Positions 33,770 through 41,987 of a stretch of DNA of 64,000 nt are shown piece by piece. Every line of letters starts with the position of its first letter. Within the stretch, counting starts at the first letter, position 1. The notes under the pieces were generated by a model. It was given only the letters and a program-made list of their open reading frames with translations, made no database searches and was not told the origin of the DNA. The DNA is from DASWNP01 sp036399175 (lineage in GTDB: Bacteria; Acidobacteriota; Blastocatellia; Pyrinomonadales; Pyrinomonadaceae), in assembly GCA_036399175.1 (NCBI GenBank), contig DASWNP010000046.1:262127-326126 (forward strand), given 5' to 3'. A program made the translations under genes and the position numbers.

Positions 33770-34030
33770 TTAGCTGTTTGGTGCGGCAAAAACGATATTA
33801 CGCGCCTTAGCCGTAGAAGATAAGAGTTTTGGTGTATCCTGCTCAGGTAAATTTTTGAGGTCAATTTGTCCGCAGCCTAACTCAAACGCGGTCTTAATGT
33901 CCCTACCGTAGCCTAAAGCTTGATAGAACGCGGCGGCAAAATTAATCGCCGCAGAATCGGAGATTATATTAGACATTCCGATAAGAGCCTTGCTCTGTAA
34001 GAACGTGCAAACGTAAATTTGCCCACTCAC
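33770..34030 (-). pseudogene. C-terminal fragment of a CHAT-domain (caspase-like) protease
   Basis: 86 codons. Residues about 16-66 (ALIGMSNIISDSAAINFAAA, then FYQALGYGRDIKTAFELGC and LPEQDTPKLL) match the C-terminal end of CHAT-peptidase domains found in bacterial caspase-like and effector-associated-domain proteins. The catalytic His and Cys parts are absent. Just upstream the frame meets a stop at the 9-bp duplication of an IS4-type insertion (34028-34036). Sequence beyond the IS does not continue the frame clearly. It is therefore a dead remnant of a defence-type gene. Confidence 0.65.
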
Positions 34031-34036
34031 TTATGA
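34028..34036. repeat. 9-bp target duplication of the IS4-type element
   Basis: CACTTATGA occurs directly before the left inverted repeat here and again directly after the right one at 36276-36284. Confidence 0.85.
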
Positions 34037-34158
34037 CTGACCGCTTATCACTTTTGGGGAGCCATCAACCACTTGAACATCCTCAGGCGCGGCGGCGGTA
34101 AGTGCTCACGCACGAACTTGGCTGTTAGTTTCACTCGTGCGGCTACTGTTTGCCAGTA

Positions 34159-35163
34159 ACGCGATGTGCAAGTTTTAATGAACTAACAACTCAGCTAAAC
34201 GCAAAGGCTCATAGCCCTGCGCTCGATTCAGAACAATAGCTGTCGTATGCGCCAACACTTTGCGCAACAAACGAGAGGCCAAGTGCCACATGTCTCTCGC
34301 CCACACACGCTTGATAGAAAAGCGTTCGGCCAACTGGCTGAAGACCGTCTCGATCCGGTAGCGGATGCGACTGATGATGCGACTGCGCTCAGGTCGCGGG
34401 TCACGGCTGGCTTTGCGAAACGGCACAATCATCTCAACCCCTTGCCCGCGCAAATGTTCATGCAACTCCGGCTTCCAGTAGTTGCGATCTGCGAGGCAGC
34501 ACCCGGCGGTCTGCTCCACCAATTCTTCGAGCAACGCCATGTCCGAGACCTCAGCCGAGACAACGCTCAAGCGTGTAATGACTCCCGGCCAAGCCACTCG
34601 CACATGAAGGCGAAAGCCGTAGAAGGTGGCTTTCAGCGAATGGTCTCGTCCGAACCCTGCCTCTGCACGAAAGCTGCGCCGCCGGGGCGCTCGCGCAAAG
34701 CGGCAGACGGCCATCGGGAAACTATCAATCAAAGCCCAGCTTGGGTCACAACCTGTCTGCGGCAGCAAGTGTTGCCAAAGTCTTTCTTTGATTCTCCAGA
34801 GATTGGCCGCCTGGCGCACAAATGTGGTGCGATGCACCTTCAAGAGAGCGGGAAAGAAGTGGCCGTAGTGGCGGCGAAAGTAGCTGAACAGTTGCGTATC
34901 ACAGGAGAGTCCGAGATATTCGCCAATAATCTCGATGGTCAGCACCTCAGAGTCCGAAAGCATAGGCTGCGGCCCACGCCTTCGCAGTCTGGATTGTGCC
35001 AGGCTGTGGCGCAAACAATCGTCAACCAGACAGAAGACAGCTATAATCAGAGAGTCCAAGTCCATCAGACACCTCCTAAAAGGGAAAGTTGAGCACTTCC
35101 ATTTTAAGGGTGTTGTGGCTTGGACTTTCAAGTTTTCAATGAGCTAAAACTTGCACATCGCGT
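34159..35163 (-). mobile_element. IS982-family insertion sequence, intact
   Basis: 1005 bp with 19-bp perfect inverted repeats ACGCGATGTGCAAGTTTTA (34159-34177 and complement 35145-35163). CAGTA is duplicated at 34154-34158 and 35164-35168. It lies inside the IS4-type transposase gene, so it arrived later. Confidence 0.87.
34175..35065 (-). CDS. IS982-family DDE transposase
   Basis: About 296 residues. The ATG at 35065 has an excellent AGGAGG 7 nt upstream, which decides the start over the longer frame to 35131. DDE residues: Asp in ALIDSFPMAVCRF, Asp in CCLADRNYWKPEL and Glu in RIRYRIETVFSQLAERF, all in family-typical contexts. The frame is intact and both inverted repeats are present, so the element may still be active. 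Its stop codon is next to the left inverted repeat. Confidence 0.9.
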   Translation of the reverse strand: MDLDSLIIAVFCLVDDCLRHSLAQSRLRRRGPQPMLSDSEVLTIEIIGEYLGLSCDTQLFSYFRRHYGHFFPALLKVHRTTFVRQAANLWRIKERLWQHLLPQTGCDPSWALIDSFPMAVCRFARAPRRRSFRAEAGFGRDHSLKATFYGFRLHVRVAWPGVITRLSVVSAEVSDMALLEELVEQTAGCCLADRNYWKPELHEHLRGQGVEMIVPFRKASRDPRPERSRIISRIRYRIETVFSQLAERFSIKRVWARDMWHLASRLLRKVLAHTTAIVLNRAQGYEPLRLAELLVH

Positions 35164-35165
35164 CA

Positions 35166-36176
35166 GTAGTAAGAGCCGACGCGCGCCAAAGACAGCCGCG
35201 CACCCTTCTGCTTACTCATCAGCCGCACCTTCGGCTCCACTTCCTCAACCGCGCGCCCCACCGCAGTCCACAAAAGCAGTGCCACTGCGATGAGCAGATA
35301 CATCCGCTCGACATACTCTGCTTTCTGGAACTGTGTCCACTTGAGCTTCATCCCGAAATGCACGCCCTTCGTGTCGCGGAACTGTTCTTCGATGCCCATC
35401 CTTCTGTCGTAGAGAGCCACTACCTTCGACACTCTGTTAGTGAGATTCGTCGCCAGCCACCACGCTTCTTTCGCGCCCTCAGCCCACAGGCCAATGACTC
35501 TGACTCTGACCAGCTAATCCGCTCTCAACTCAACAAGTCCGAGGTCTATTCTCTGGCCCGGCGCAAGAGTTAGAGATTTGAGCAAACACGTGCGCTCCGG
35601 CAGGTGAACCGTCACGTCTCGGTGCAGGCGCACCACGAACTGCTGCCGCAACTCCAGGAGACGCTCCAGCCAACGGACGCGGTGAAATCCCCGGTCGCAG
35701 AGCCACACGGCACACACTTCGGTTGCTCGGAGGCGGTCAACTGCCAAGCGTAGGAAAGCCTCTTCCCAGAGGTTCTGTGAGCGGGCGAGGCTTCTTTTGT
35801 GGCAAGCCGAGACAGCCACGGGTACAGAGCGCGTGCCCGTGCAAACACTGGCTGTCAGTACCGAGAAGCGGTCTTGCCACGCCGTCCAGTCCAGCGCCAG
35901 CAAAACCTGCTGTTTACGTCCGCCGAGCAGGCGCAGGAGTTGTTCAGTCAACAGCCAATTATCGAAGCGTTCGTTGCGCAGGAAGCGATACAGGCGGGTC
36001 AAAGCAGAGCCCAACTGCACCGCAGTCAGACAGGAGAGTTGACCGGCGATGGCGAAACTACTGGCTTGAGAGGCTTGGCAGAGCGCGACGACTAAGGCGG
36101 CGCAGGTCTTTTGTTGAGAACGGCGAAAAGGTCTTAACAGAGAAGCGAGGATGGGGTAATGTTGCAGCGGGTTCAT
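35166..36176 (-). pseudogene. IS4-family transposase, disrupted by a stop codon and by an insertion
   Basis: The first segment (36176 to 35517, 220 codons) holds Asp 1 in LLALDWTAWQDRF and Asp 2 in VWLCDRGFHRVRW. A TAG at 35514-35516 interrupts the frame, which continues with no shift through 116 codons including the catalytic Glu context YDRRMGIEEQFRDTKG. The frame ends at a TGA created by the IS982 junction. Before that insertion it ran on for 30 more codons in 34158-34046 and ended inside the left inverted repeat. A ribosome site (GGAG) precedes the ATG. Confidence 0.88.
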
Positions 36177-36275
36177 GGCTCTGTCTCCGGTGAAAGTTAG
36201 GCTTCGACACCCAAACTTCTACCACAGAGCGGTGAACCCATCATTATTCCTCCTCTAAAAGTGATAAGCGGTCAG

Positions 36276-36284
36276 CACTTATGA
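36276..36284. repeat. Second copy of the 9-bp IS4 target duplication
   Basis: CACTTATGA immediately after the right inverted repeat; matches 34028-34036. Confidence 0.85.
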
Positions 36285-36424
36285 GCGTTGACATCTTTCT
36301 TCAAGTGGAATACTGTGCCCGCGTTTTGCGCAACCCTTTGCTGTTAACAAAAGCCTTACACTTGTTAGCTTCTCACTCCAACTTTTCACAAGCGTTGATT
36401 CTTCGCGCGGATCACTGACAGCAG

Positions 36425-37804
36425 ATGAGAAAAAGAAAACCTAAGATATTCATTAGCTCTACGGTCTTCGATTTGGAAGATGCTAGAGGGGCACTCAAGC
36501 ATCTCTTAGAAAGAGATTATGGGCTCACGGTTTACGCCTCTGAGTCTCCTGATTTCCCAATAATGAATAATAAACATTCTTATGATATTTGCTTGGAAAG
36601 GCTTAAGGAATGTGATCTCGTCATTGCGTTGATTGATAAGAGGTACGGCGGCACTTACGAAATGAACGGCAAAACCCCCATTTCAGTTACGAGGAAAGAA
36701 TTAAGGGTTGCGCAGGAAAAGAATATTCCGGTCTGGACATTCGTACGCACTGAGACATGGGACGAGAGAAAGAAGTTCAAGGATTTTGCAAAGGCAAACA
36801 AGTCAGCAGCAAAAAAGAGAGTGTCAGACGAGCAACTGTTTCAGGAATTCAAAGCGAGTTATGGGTCAAGAGTTGACTCTAATTACGTTTTTGATTTTAT
36901 CGATGAAATCACTAGATTTAAGAAGTCGAATTGGATCTTTAATCAATTCGGAACGTCGTTCGACCTACTTATGATAACCGGACAGCAGTTCATACATTTT
37001 CTACAAGATTTTTACTCGAATAATCTGTTGTTTGTAGGCACAAATGAGGTTTTCGAGATGCCAGATATGTTCCAGCAATATTTAAGCAGGGTCGGGAAGT
37101 ATAAAGACGCGAATTTAATGTCTTTATCAATTTATATGAGGCTCATGACCGAGGGGGCTTCTTATATGCCGAGAGCCATAATTGAACTCCAAGATATAGG
37201 TGACCGAGTTTTTAACAACTTTATTAAAGACTTTGATGAAAGGGCGAATGACGCCCTTTCTAGGCGTAATAGATCAAACAAAATATTTATCACGGACACA
37301 ACGATGGAAACTGTAAATCCAGATGTCTGGAGGAATTCAAAGTATCATAGAAAAATCCTTGAAGCCTCTGAAAGATTGGCTACGAAGTACAATTTGCGGT
37401 ACGTGAAATACTTAAGAGTTCTTGTTTTGTTCGAGCCCCATAAAGCACTCGCGGATCAAGAATGGATAAAGTCGCTCGACTTTTTAATTAGATTTCACAA
37501 AAGGACGGGAATAAAACTTGGTCTCTGTTGGAGAATCGTGCTGCCATCGCAATTCGATGATCGATTATTGAACTTTTATCTGATTCCCGATGAACTGGTG
37601 GCGCTGTGGGATCCAACTTCGGTGATGGCATTTGAGTTTAATAAGAGGCAAAGCTCTCGAATAGTGGGTGATTTTACAGAGCTATATCAAATGATTCTGG
37701 AATCTTGTAACCGGAAACATGGTGGATTTTGGGTCGAGAAAAATATGACGATCAATGATGTCATCAAAGAAATCTCTAGTTTGATGGATTCCCTTACTGA
37801 ATAA
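36425..37804 (+). CDS. DUF4062-domain protein, possible defence or signalling effector
   Basis: 459 residues, AT-rich codons unlike the flanking genes. Residues about 7-120 match DUF4062: KIFISSTVFDLEDARGALK, then CDLVIALIDKRYGGTYE and ISVTRKELRVAQEKNIPVW. This domain has a TIR/SLOG-like alpha/beta fold and is common in proteins of bacterial immunity islands. The C-terminal 330 residues (FGTSFDLLMITGQQFIHFLQ onward) contain a region I do not recognise. No membrane segment. No strong ribosome site. Its only neighbours are insertion sequences and other island fragments. Confidence 0.7.
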   Translation: MRKRKPKIFISSTVFDLEDARGALKHLLERDYGLTVYASESPDFPIMNNKHSYDICLERLKECDLVIALIDKRYGGTYEMNGKTPISVTRKELRVAQEKNIPVWTFVRTETWDERKKFKDFAKANKSAAKKRVSDEQLFQEFKASYGSRVDSNYVFDFIDEITRFKKSNWIFNQFGTSFDLLMITGQQFIHFLQDFYSNNLLFVGTNEVFEMPDMFQQYLSRVGKYKDANLMSLSIYMRLMTEGASYMPRAIIELQDIGDRVFNNFIKDFDERANDALSRRNRSNKIFITDTTMETVNPDVWRNSKYHRKILEASERLATKYNLRYVKYLRVLVLFEPHKALADQEWIKSLDFLIRFHKRTGIKLGLCWRIVLPSQFDDRLLNFYLIPDELVALWDPTSVMAFEFNKRQSSRIVGDFTELYQMILESCNRKHGGFWVEKNMTINDVIKEISSLMDSLTE

Positions 37805-37915
37805 ACTTTCTAAAACATACATAGAGAACTGATTGCGCTAATTTGTACAGAGATAGCCTCCTCTGTCGAGATGCGATGATCCTTTCAGCGACCTTTACGA
37901 ACGCCAAATGCTCCT

Positions 37916-38380
37916 TCAGCCTTTCCGGTTAAATCTGTTGGGCAGAGTGGCCTCAATGCGCAGCATCAATTTTTCCCTTAAATCAGAGGCATCCGTCCAG
38001 ACGATGTGATTGTACTGGCGCGTGTCGAAGTGCAATTTCCCCACATCATCTTCGCGGCACGTCCAAATGACAGGCTTCCCCAACCCCATCGCGAACCCGG
38101 CTTCGAAGTAAACACCACCCCTCTGACCCGTAAAGTCTGCAACGAGAAGGCCGCTCTTACGAATCTCTGCAATAATCCTGTCATCTATCTTTTCATTATG
38201 CTGTGAGAGGTAAATCCTTAAGGGAACATAGCCCGTTTGTTCAAGGGCTGGCTTCAAACCTTCTGACCAAGCATCGTCGAGGTCCCGGCTGAACCACATT
38301 GCAACGAACGCCTGATTTGACTTAACTTCGTCCTTACGTAACTCACTTACGCGCTTCCACCCTTCCAAGCCGAGACGCAC
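37916..38380 (-). pseudogene. TIR/nucleoside 2-deoxyribosyltransferase-like protein, N-terminally truncated
   Basis: 154 codons from a GTG. Residues about 22-150 form one domain: NQAFVAMWFSRDLDDAW, KIDDRIIAEIRKSGLLVADF, GGVYFEAGFAMGLGKPVIW and LHFDTRQYNH. The family is a flavodoxin-like nucleotide-processing fold, related to deoxyribosyltransferases and TIR/SLOG effectors, normally at the C-terminus of longer proteins. The frame upstream of the GTG keeps the family's flank (DADWVRLGLEGWKRVSEL) but meets a stop 13 codons earlier and has no ribosome site, so the N-terminal part is lost. It could still be translated from the GTG. Confidence 0.6.
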
Positions 38381-38429
38381 CCAATCCGCATCAGAGCCAC
38401 ATGTGGATTTCTTTTAAGAATGACTATAC

Positions 38430-38861
38430 TCAACAGCCGTAGCTCAAAGTTACCTTTTGTAAACTTAGGCACATTCCGACAATGCAGACAATACGCCAAG
38501 CCTCGTCAAAATTGATAGGGTATATTCCACCTGAATGCGGATCAAGAGGCGCTTTTAGCCACGCGTGGGCGTCAACCCCCTCACGGGCAGGCTTGCTGTC
38601 CACATCACATTGGCCGAACACAATTCCGATCTTGACTTCTGGTGCCCCCTCCAGCATCAAGGTAATGACTAGGAATCCGTCAGGGAAATCACCTTCGTTA
38701 TAAGGCGGTGTGTACCCACCCACGTCCATGACTCCGCCCTTGTATTCGCTGACAAGTCTTAGGATTTGTCCCGCAACGGCATTTGCAAACTTGTCGCTTG
38801 ACTGTGGGCAATATGAGCCGACCCCGTAATAAGGGTAGCTGACGTTATTTTCTTTTGACAT
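38430..38861 (-). CDS. Orphan hypothetical protein
   Basis: 143 residues, no family recognised. The sequence is evenly mixed with no membrane segment and a few aromatic clusters (NVSYPYYGVGSYCPQSS). Gly/Asp-rich loops (GGVMDVGGYTPPYNEGD) separate likely beta strands such as DGFLVITLMLEGAPEVKIGIVF. No ribosome site is visible before the ATG. It lies in the AT-richer island next to a truncated gene, so it may be mobile cargo. Whether it is expressed is not clear. Confidence 0.45.
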   Translation of the reverse strand: MSKENNVSYPYYGVGSYCPQSSDKFANAVAGQILRLVSEYKGGVMDVGGYTPPYNEGDFPDGFLVITLMLEGAPEVKIGIVFGQCDVDSKPAREGVDAHAWLKAPLDPHSGGIYPINFDEAWRIVCIVGMCLSLQKVTLSYGC

Positions 38862-39220
38862 ATTGTTTCAGAATTTTCGGACACAGATATAGTTCCACTT
38901 AGAACTACCGGAAAAATTTCGATTCTAGAAGTCCAACCCTAGATTGAGCACCGAATTGCGAATGTCTTTGATTTTTTAGATCAGTCGGTCAAGAGATGGT
39001 TCTATAGGCGGCTACACTTTGAGTAAAGTGATAGCAGAGGAAGCCTATTTGCATTGATGTTTGTTTCGAGAATTGGGAGGGCGGCTTTGTCTACCAGTTC
39101 TAATCTGGTGTCTAATATGAGGTGAGTTTCCCCTTTCAATCATGCAGCAGAAATTGGACTAGAGACGGAAGTTTTTGTGTGTCGGCGCGCCTCGCGTCGG
39201 AGGCGCGGGCTCAGAGGGTG
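38862..39220. other. Divergent intergenic region at the edge of the island
   Basis: About 360 bp, AT-richer than the following gene. It separates the orphan gene (minus strand) from the acyl-CoA synthetase fusion gene (plus strand). A short hairpin (TACCAG...CTGGTG) occurs near 39090. No reliable promoter pair was found; this is the boundary where GC returns to the genome level. Confidence 0.4.
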
Positions 39221-41797
39221 ATGCGGCAGACTATCAACAGTTTTATCGAAGATTTCGAGCGCCGGGGCGCGGAGACGATGTTCGGCCACTGGCGGGGCTT
39301 GCGTTTGGTGCGCTGGTCTTACGGGCGGGTGGCGGAGGCGGCTCGCGCGTTTGCGCGGGAGCTTGAGGCGCGGGGTGTGGCGCGGGGCGAGAGGGTTTTG
39401 CTGTGGGCGGGGAATAGTCCTGAGTGGGTGGCGGTGTTTTTCGGGTGCGCGCTCAGGGGCGCGATTGTCGTGCCGCTCGACGTGGAGAGCACGACGGATT
39501 TCGTCGAGCGTGTGCGTGAGCAGACGGGGGCGAAGCTTTTGGTTGTGGGCGTGGGCACGCGCTCCGAATCTTTGCGGGGCATCGAGACGCTGAGGCTCGA
39601 AGAGGTGGGAGCGATTGCCGAGAGGCATCGGACAGCGCGCTACGAAGCGGAGGCCGTCGCGGGCGACGACATCGTGGAGATAATCTACACGTCGGGGACG
39701 ACAGCCGAGCCGCGCGGCGTCTGCCTGACGCACAGGAATCTTTTGACGAACCTCGCGCCGCTCGAAGAAGAAATCGGGAAGTATGCCTTCTGGGAACGTC
39801 TCACGGTTCACCCTTTGCGTTTCCTGAATCTCGTGCCGCTCAGCCACATCTTCGGGCAGTTCATGGGAATGCTCGTGCCGCAGCTTCTCGGCGGCGAGGT
39901 CTACTTTCTCGATTCTCTGAACCCTTCGGAGATTGTGAGCGCGGTGCGCAGGCGGCGCATCTCGGTCGTGGCCGCCGTGCCGCGTCTGCTCGACACGCTG
40001 CGCGAGCACGTCGAGCGCGGGTACGCTTCGCGCGGGCGCGCCGAGTGGTTCGAGCGTCGAAGAGAAGAGGCGCGCTCGTGGAACTTCGTGCGGCGCATGT
40101 GGGAGTTTCGGGAGGTGCATCGAAAGCTCGGCTGGAAGTTCTGGGCGTTCGTCTCGGGCGGCGCAACGCTCAACGCGGAGACGGAGACTTTCTGGCGCAG
40201 GCTCGGCTTCGCAGTCCTACAAGGTTACGGCATGACGGAGACGGCCTCGCTCATCAGCGTCAATCATCCTTTCAAGGTCGGGCGCGGCTCGGTCGGCAAG
40301 TCTCTGCCGGGTCACGAAATCAAGCTCGGCGAAGGCGGCGAGATTCTGGTGCGCGGCGCGAACGTCTCGGTCGGCTACTGGAAGGGCGGACTTGAGCCCC
40401 TGACGGACGCCGAAGGCTGGCTGCACACGGGCGACATAGGCGAGATGGACGAGGCCGGGAACATCTATTTCAAAGGGCGCGAGAAAGAGACAATCGTCAC
40501 CTCTGCGGGGCTCAACATCCACCCCGAAGACCTCGAAGCCGCGCTCAACCGTCAGCCTGAGATTCGCGCGTCGGCGGTCGTCGGCGTCGAAGGCGCGCAC
40601 GGCTCAGAGCCGCTCGCCGTGCTGATTATGCGCGACGCGGAGGCCGACCCCGTGCAGGTCGTCGAGCGCGCAAACCAACTGCTCGCGCGGCATCAGCAGA
40701 TACTTCGTTGGCACGTCTGGCCTGAAAACGACTTTCCGCGCACCCCTACGCAGAAGATACGCAAACGCGACATCGTCGAAAGGATAAGAGCAGAGGCGAA
40801 CGGGGGAAAGAGGAAAGGAGAAAAGGGAAAGGGGCAGATGACGGAAGGCGTGAGCGCGAGCGAGCTGGAGCGCATCGTCTCGTCGCTTAGTCCCCGGTCT
40901 TCAGTCGTTTCTTTCGATTCAAAATCCAAGCTGGCGACGGATTTGAAGCTGGATTCGCTCGGGAGAGTCGAGCTTTTGAGCGCGCTGGAGGACAGGTATC
41001 AGGTCGAGATAGACGAAGCGAGCTTCACGGCGGCGACGACCGTCGGCGACATCGAGCGAATAATTCAGGAGGGGACGCGCGCCGAAGAGACCGAGCCGTC
41101 GCGTTATCCTTACCCGGAGTGGGCGCAGAAGTTTCCCGTAACGTGGTTGAGATTGGCGCTTCTTTACCTCGTCACGCTGCCGATTACTTTCGCGCTCTGC
41201 CGCGTGCGCGTGCGCGGGAGAGATAAGTTGAAGGGTTTGGGGCGCGAGCCCGCGTTGTTCGTCTCGAATCACATCACTTTTGTTGACCACGCGTTGATTC
41301 TTTCGGCTCTGCCGGGAGCTTTGCGCAGACGCTTCGCGGTGGCGATGGAGGGCGAGCGTTTGCGGCGCTGGCGTTATTCGCCGGACGGCGCTGGGCTCTT
41401 CGTGCGCCTGCGCCGTCTCGCGCAGTATTATCTCGTCATCACCTTCTTCAACACCTTTCCTCTGCCGCAGAAGAGCGGTTTTCGTCGAAGCTTCGCCTAC
41501 GCGGGCGAGACGGTGGACAGGGGCTACAGTGTGCTCGTCTTCGGCGAAGGCACGCGCACGGAGGACGGAAGTTTGAATCCGTTCATGGGCGGGACGGGGC
41601 TTCTCGCCTCGCGCCTCAGAGTGCCGGTCGTGCCCGTGCGCATCGACGGTCTCTTCGAGCTGAAGCTGCGGGGGCAACGGTTCTTCGCGCCGCCGCGAAG
41701 AGTCTCTGTGAGTTTCGGCGAGCCCGTCAGGTTCGCCCAGGATGAAGACCCCGCGCACATCACGAAGGAGCTTGAGCGGCGCGTCGCTTCGCTATGA
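39221..41797 (+). CDS. Acyl-CoA/ACP synthetase, acyl-carrier domain and PlsC acyltransferase fusion
   Basis: 858 residues from ATG 39221 (MRQTINSFIEDFERRG); the frame extends to 39122. Residues about 10-540 are an AMP-dependent synthetase: IIYTSGTTAEPRGVCLTHRN, YGMTETASLIS, GWLHTGDIGEMD. Residues about 565-650 are a phosphopantetheine carrier with the serine in LKLDSLGRVELLSALED. Residues about 665-858 are a 1-acyl-glycerol-3-phosphate acyltransferase: NHITFVDH (HX4D) and VFGEGTRTEDG. The set activates a fatty acid, loads its own carrier and passes it to a lysophospholipid, like Aas with an added carrier. The linker before the carrier is encoded by heptamer repeats. Confidence 0.9.
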   Translation: MRQTINSFIEDFERRGAETMFGHWRGLRLVRWSYGRVAEAARAFARELEARGVARGERVLLWAGNSPEWVAVFFGCALRGAIVVPLDVESTTDFVERVREQTGAKLLVVGVGTRSESLRGIETLRLEEVGAIAERHRTARYEAEAVAGDDIVEIIYTSGTTAEPRGVCLTHRNLLTNLAPLEEEIGKYAFWERLTVHPLRFLNLVPLSHIFGQFMGMLVPQLLGGEVYFLDSLNPSEIVSAVRRRRISVVAAVPRLLDTLREHVERGYASRGRAEWFERRREEARSWNFVRRMWEFREVHRKLGWKFWAFVSGGATLNAETETFWRRLGFAVLQGYGMTETASLISVNHPFKVGRGSVGKSLPGHEIKLGEGGEILVRGANVSVGYWKGGLEPLTDAEGWLHTGDIGEMDEAGNIYFKGREKETIVTSAGLNIHPEDLEAALNRQPEIRASAVVGVEGAHGSEPLAVLIMRDAEADPVQVVERANQLLARHQQILRWHVWPENDFPRTPTQKIRKRDIVERIRAEANGGKRKGEKGKGQMTEGVSASELERIVSSLSPRSSVVSFDSKSKLATDLKLDSLGRVELLSALEDRYQVEIDEASFTAATTVGDIERIIQEGTRAEETEPSRYPYPEWAQKFPVTWLRLALLYLVTLPITFALCRVRVRGRDKLKGLGREPALFVSNHITFVDHALILSALPGALRRRFAVAMEGERLRRWRYSPDGAGLFVRLRRLAQYYLVITFFNTFPLPQKSGFRRSFAYAGETVDRGYSVLVFGEGTRTEDGSLNPFMGGTGLLASRLRVPVVPVRIDGLFELKLRGQRFFAPPRRVSVSFGEPVRFAQDEDPAHITKELERRVASL
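40803..40837 (+). repeat. Heptamer array inside a coding linker
   Basis: GGGGAAA, GAGGAAA, GGAGAAA, AGGGAAA, GGGGCAG run in tandem inside the synthetase-carrier linker, coding for GGKRKGEKGKGQ. The unit is like HP3. No matching inverted arm is seen within 100 bp. Confidence 0.65.
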
Positions 41798-41987
41798 GAA
41801 GACGCAGGCGCGTCGCCCTTGTAGCGACACGCCGGGCGGGGTGCTCTTTGACAGCTTTTCCGTCGCTTTGTTACGCTCGTCGCGCTTTTGATTTCAAACG
41901 CATAAAGCGATGCGCGGCGGGTGCGGCGTCAGTCTGTTCGAGGACGGGGCGCGCGGGCGACTGCCGACGCGCCAGCCGGCTGGGTTG

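Larger units (their letters stand above)
34037..36275 (-). mobile_element. IS4-family insertion sequence carrying a nested IS982-type element
   Basis: Terminal inverted repeats CTGACCGCTTATCACTTTT (34037-34055) and its exact complement (36257-36275), 19 bp, flanked by the 9-bp duplication CACTTATGA. Removing the nested element leaves about 1.23 kb, a normal IS4-family size. The transposase is inactive: an in-frame TAG at 35514-35516 and the nested insertion near its 3' end. Confidence 0.88.

Noticed and set aside
35433..35516. Frameshift in the IS4 transposase
   Set aside because: The two parts are in the same frame: the distance between them is a whole number of codons after a TAG, so it is a nonsense codon, not a shift.
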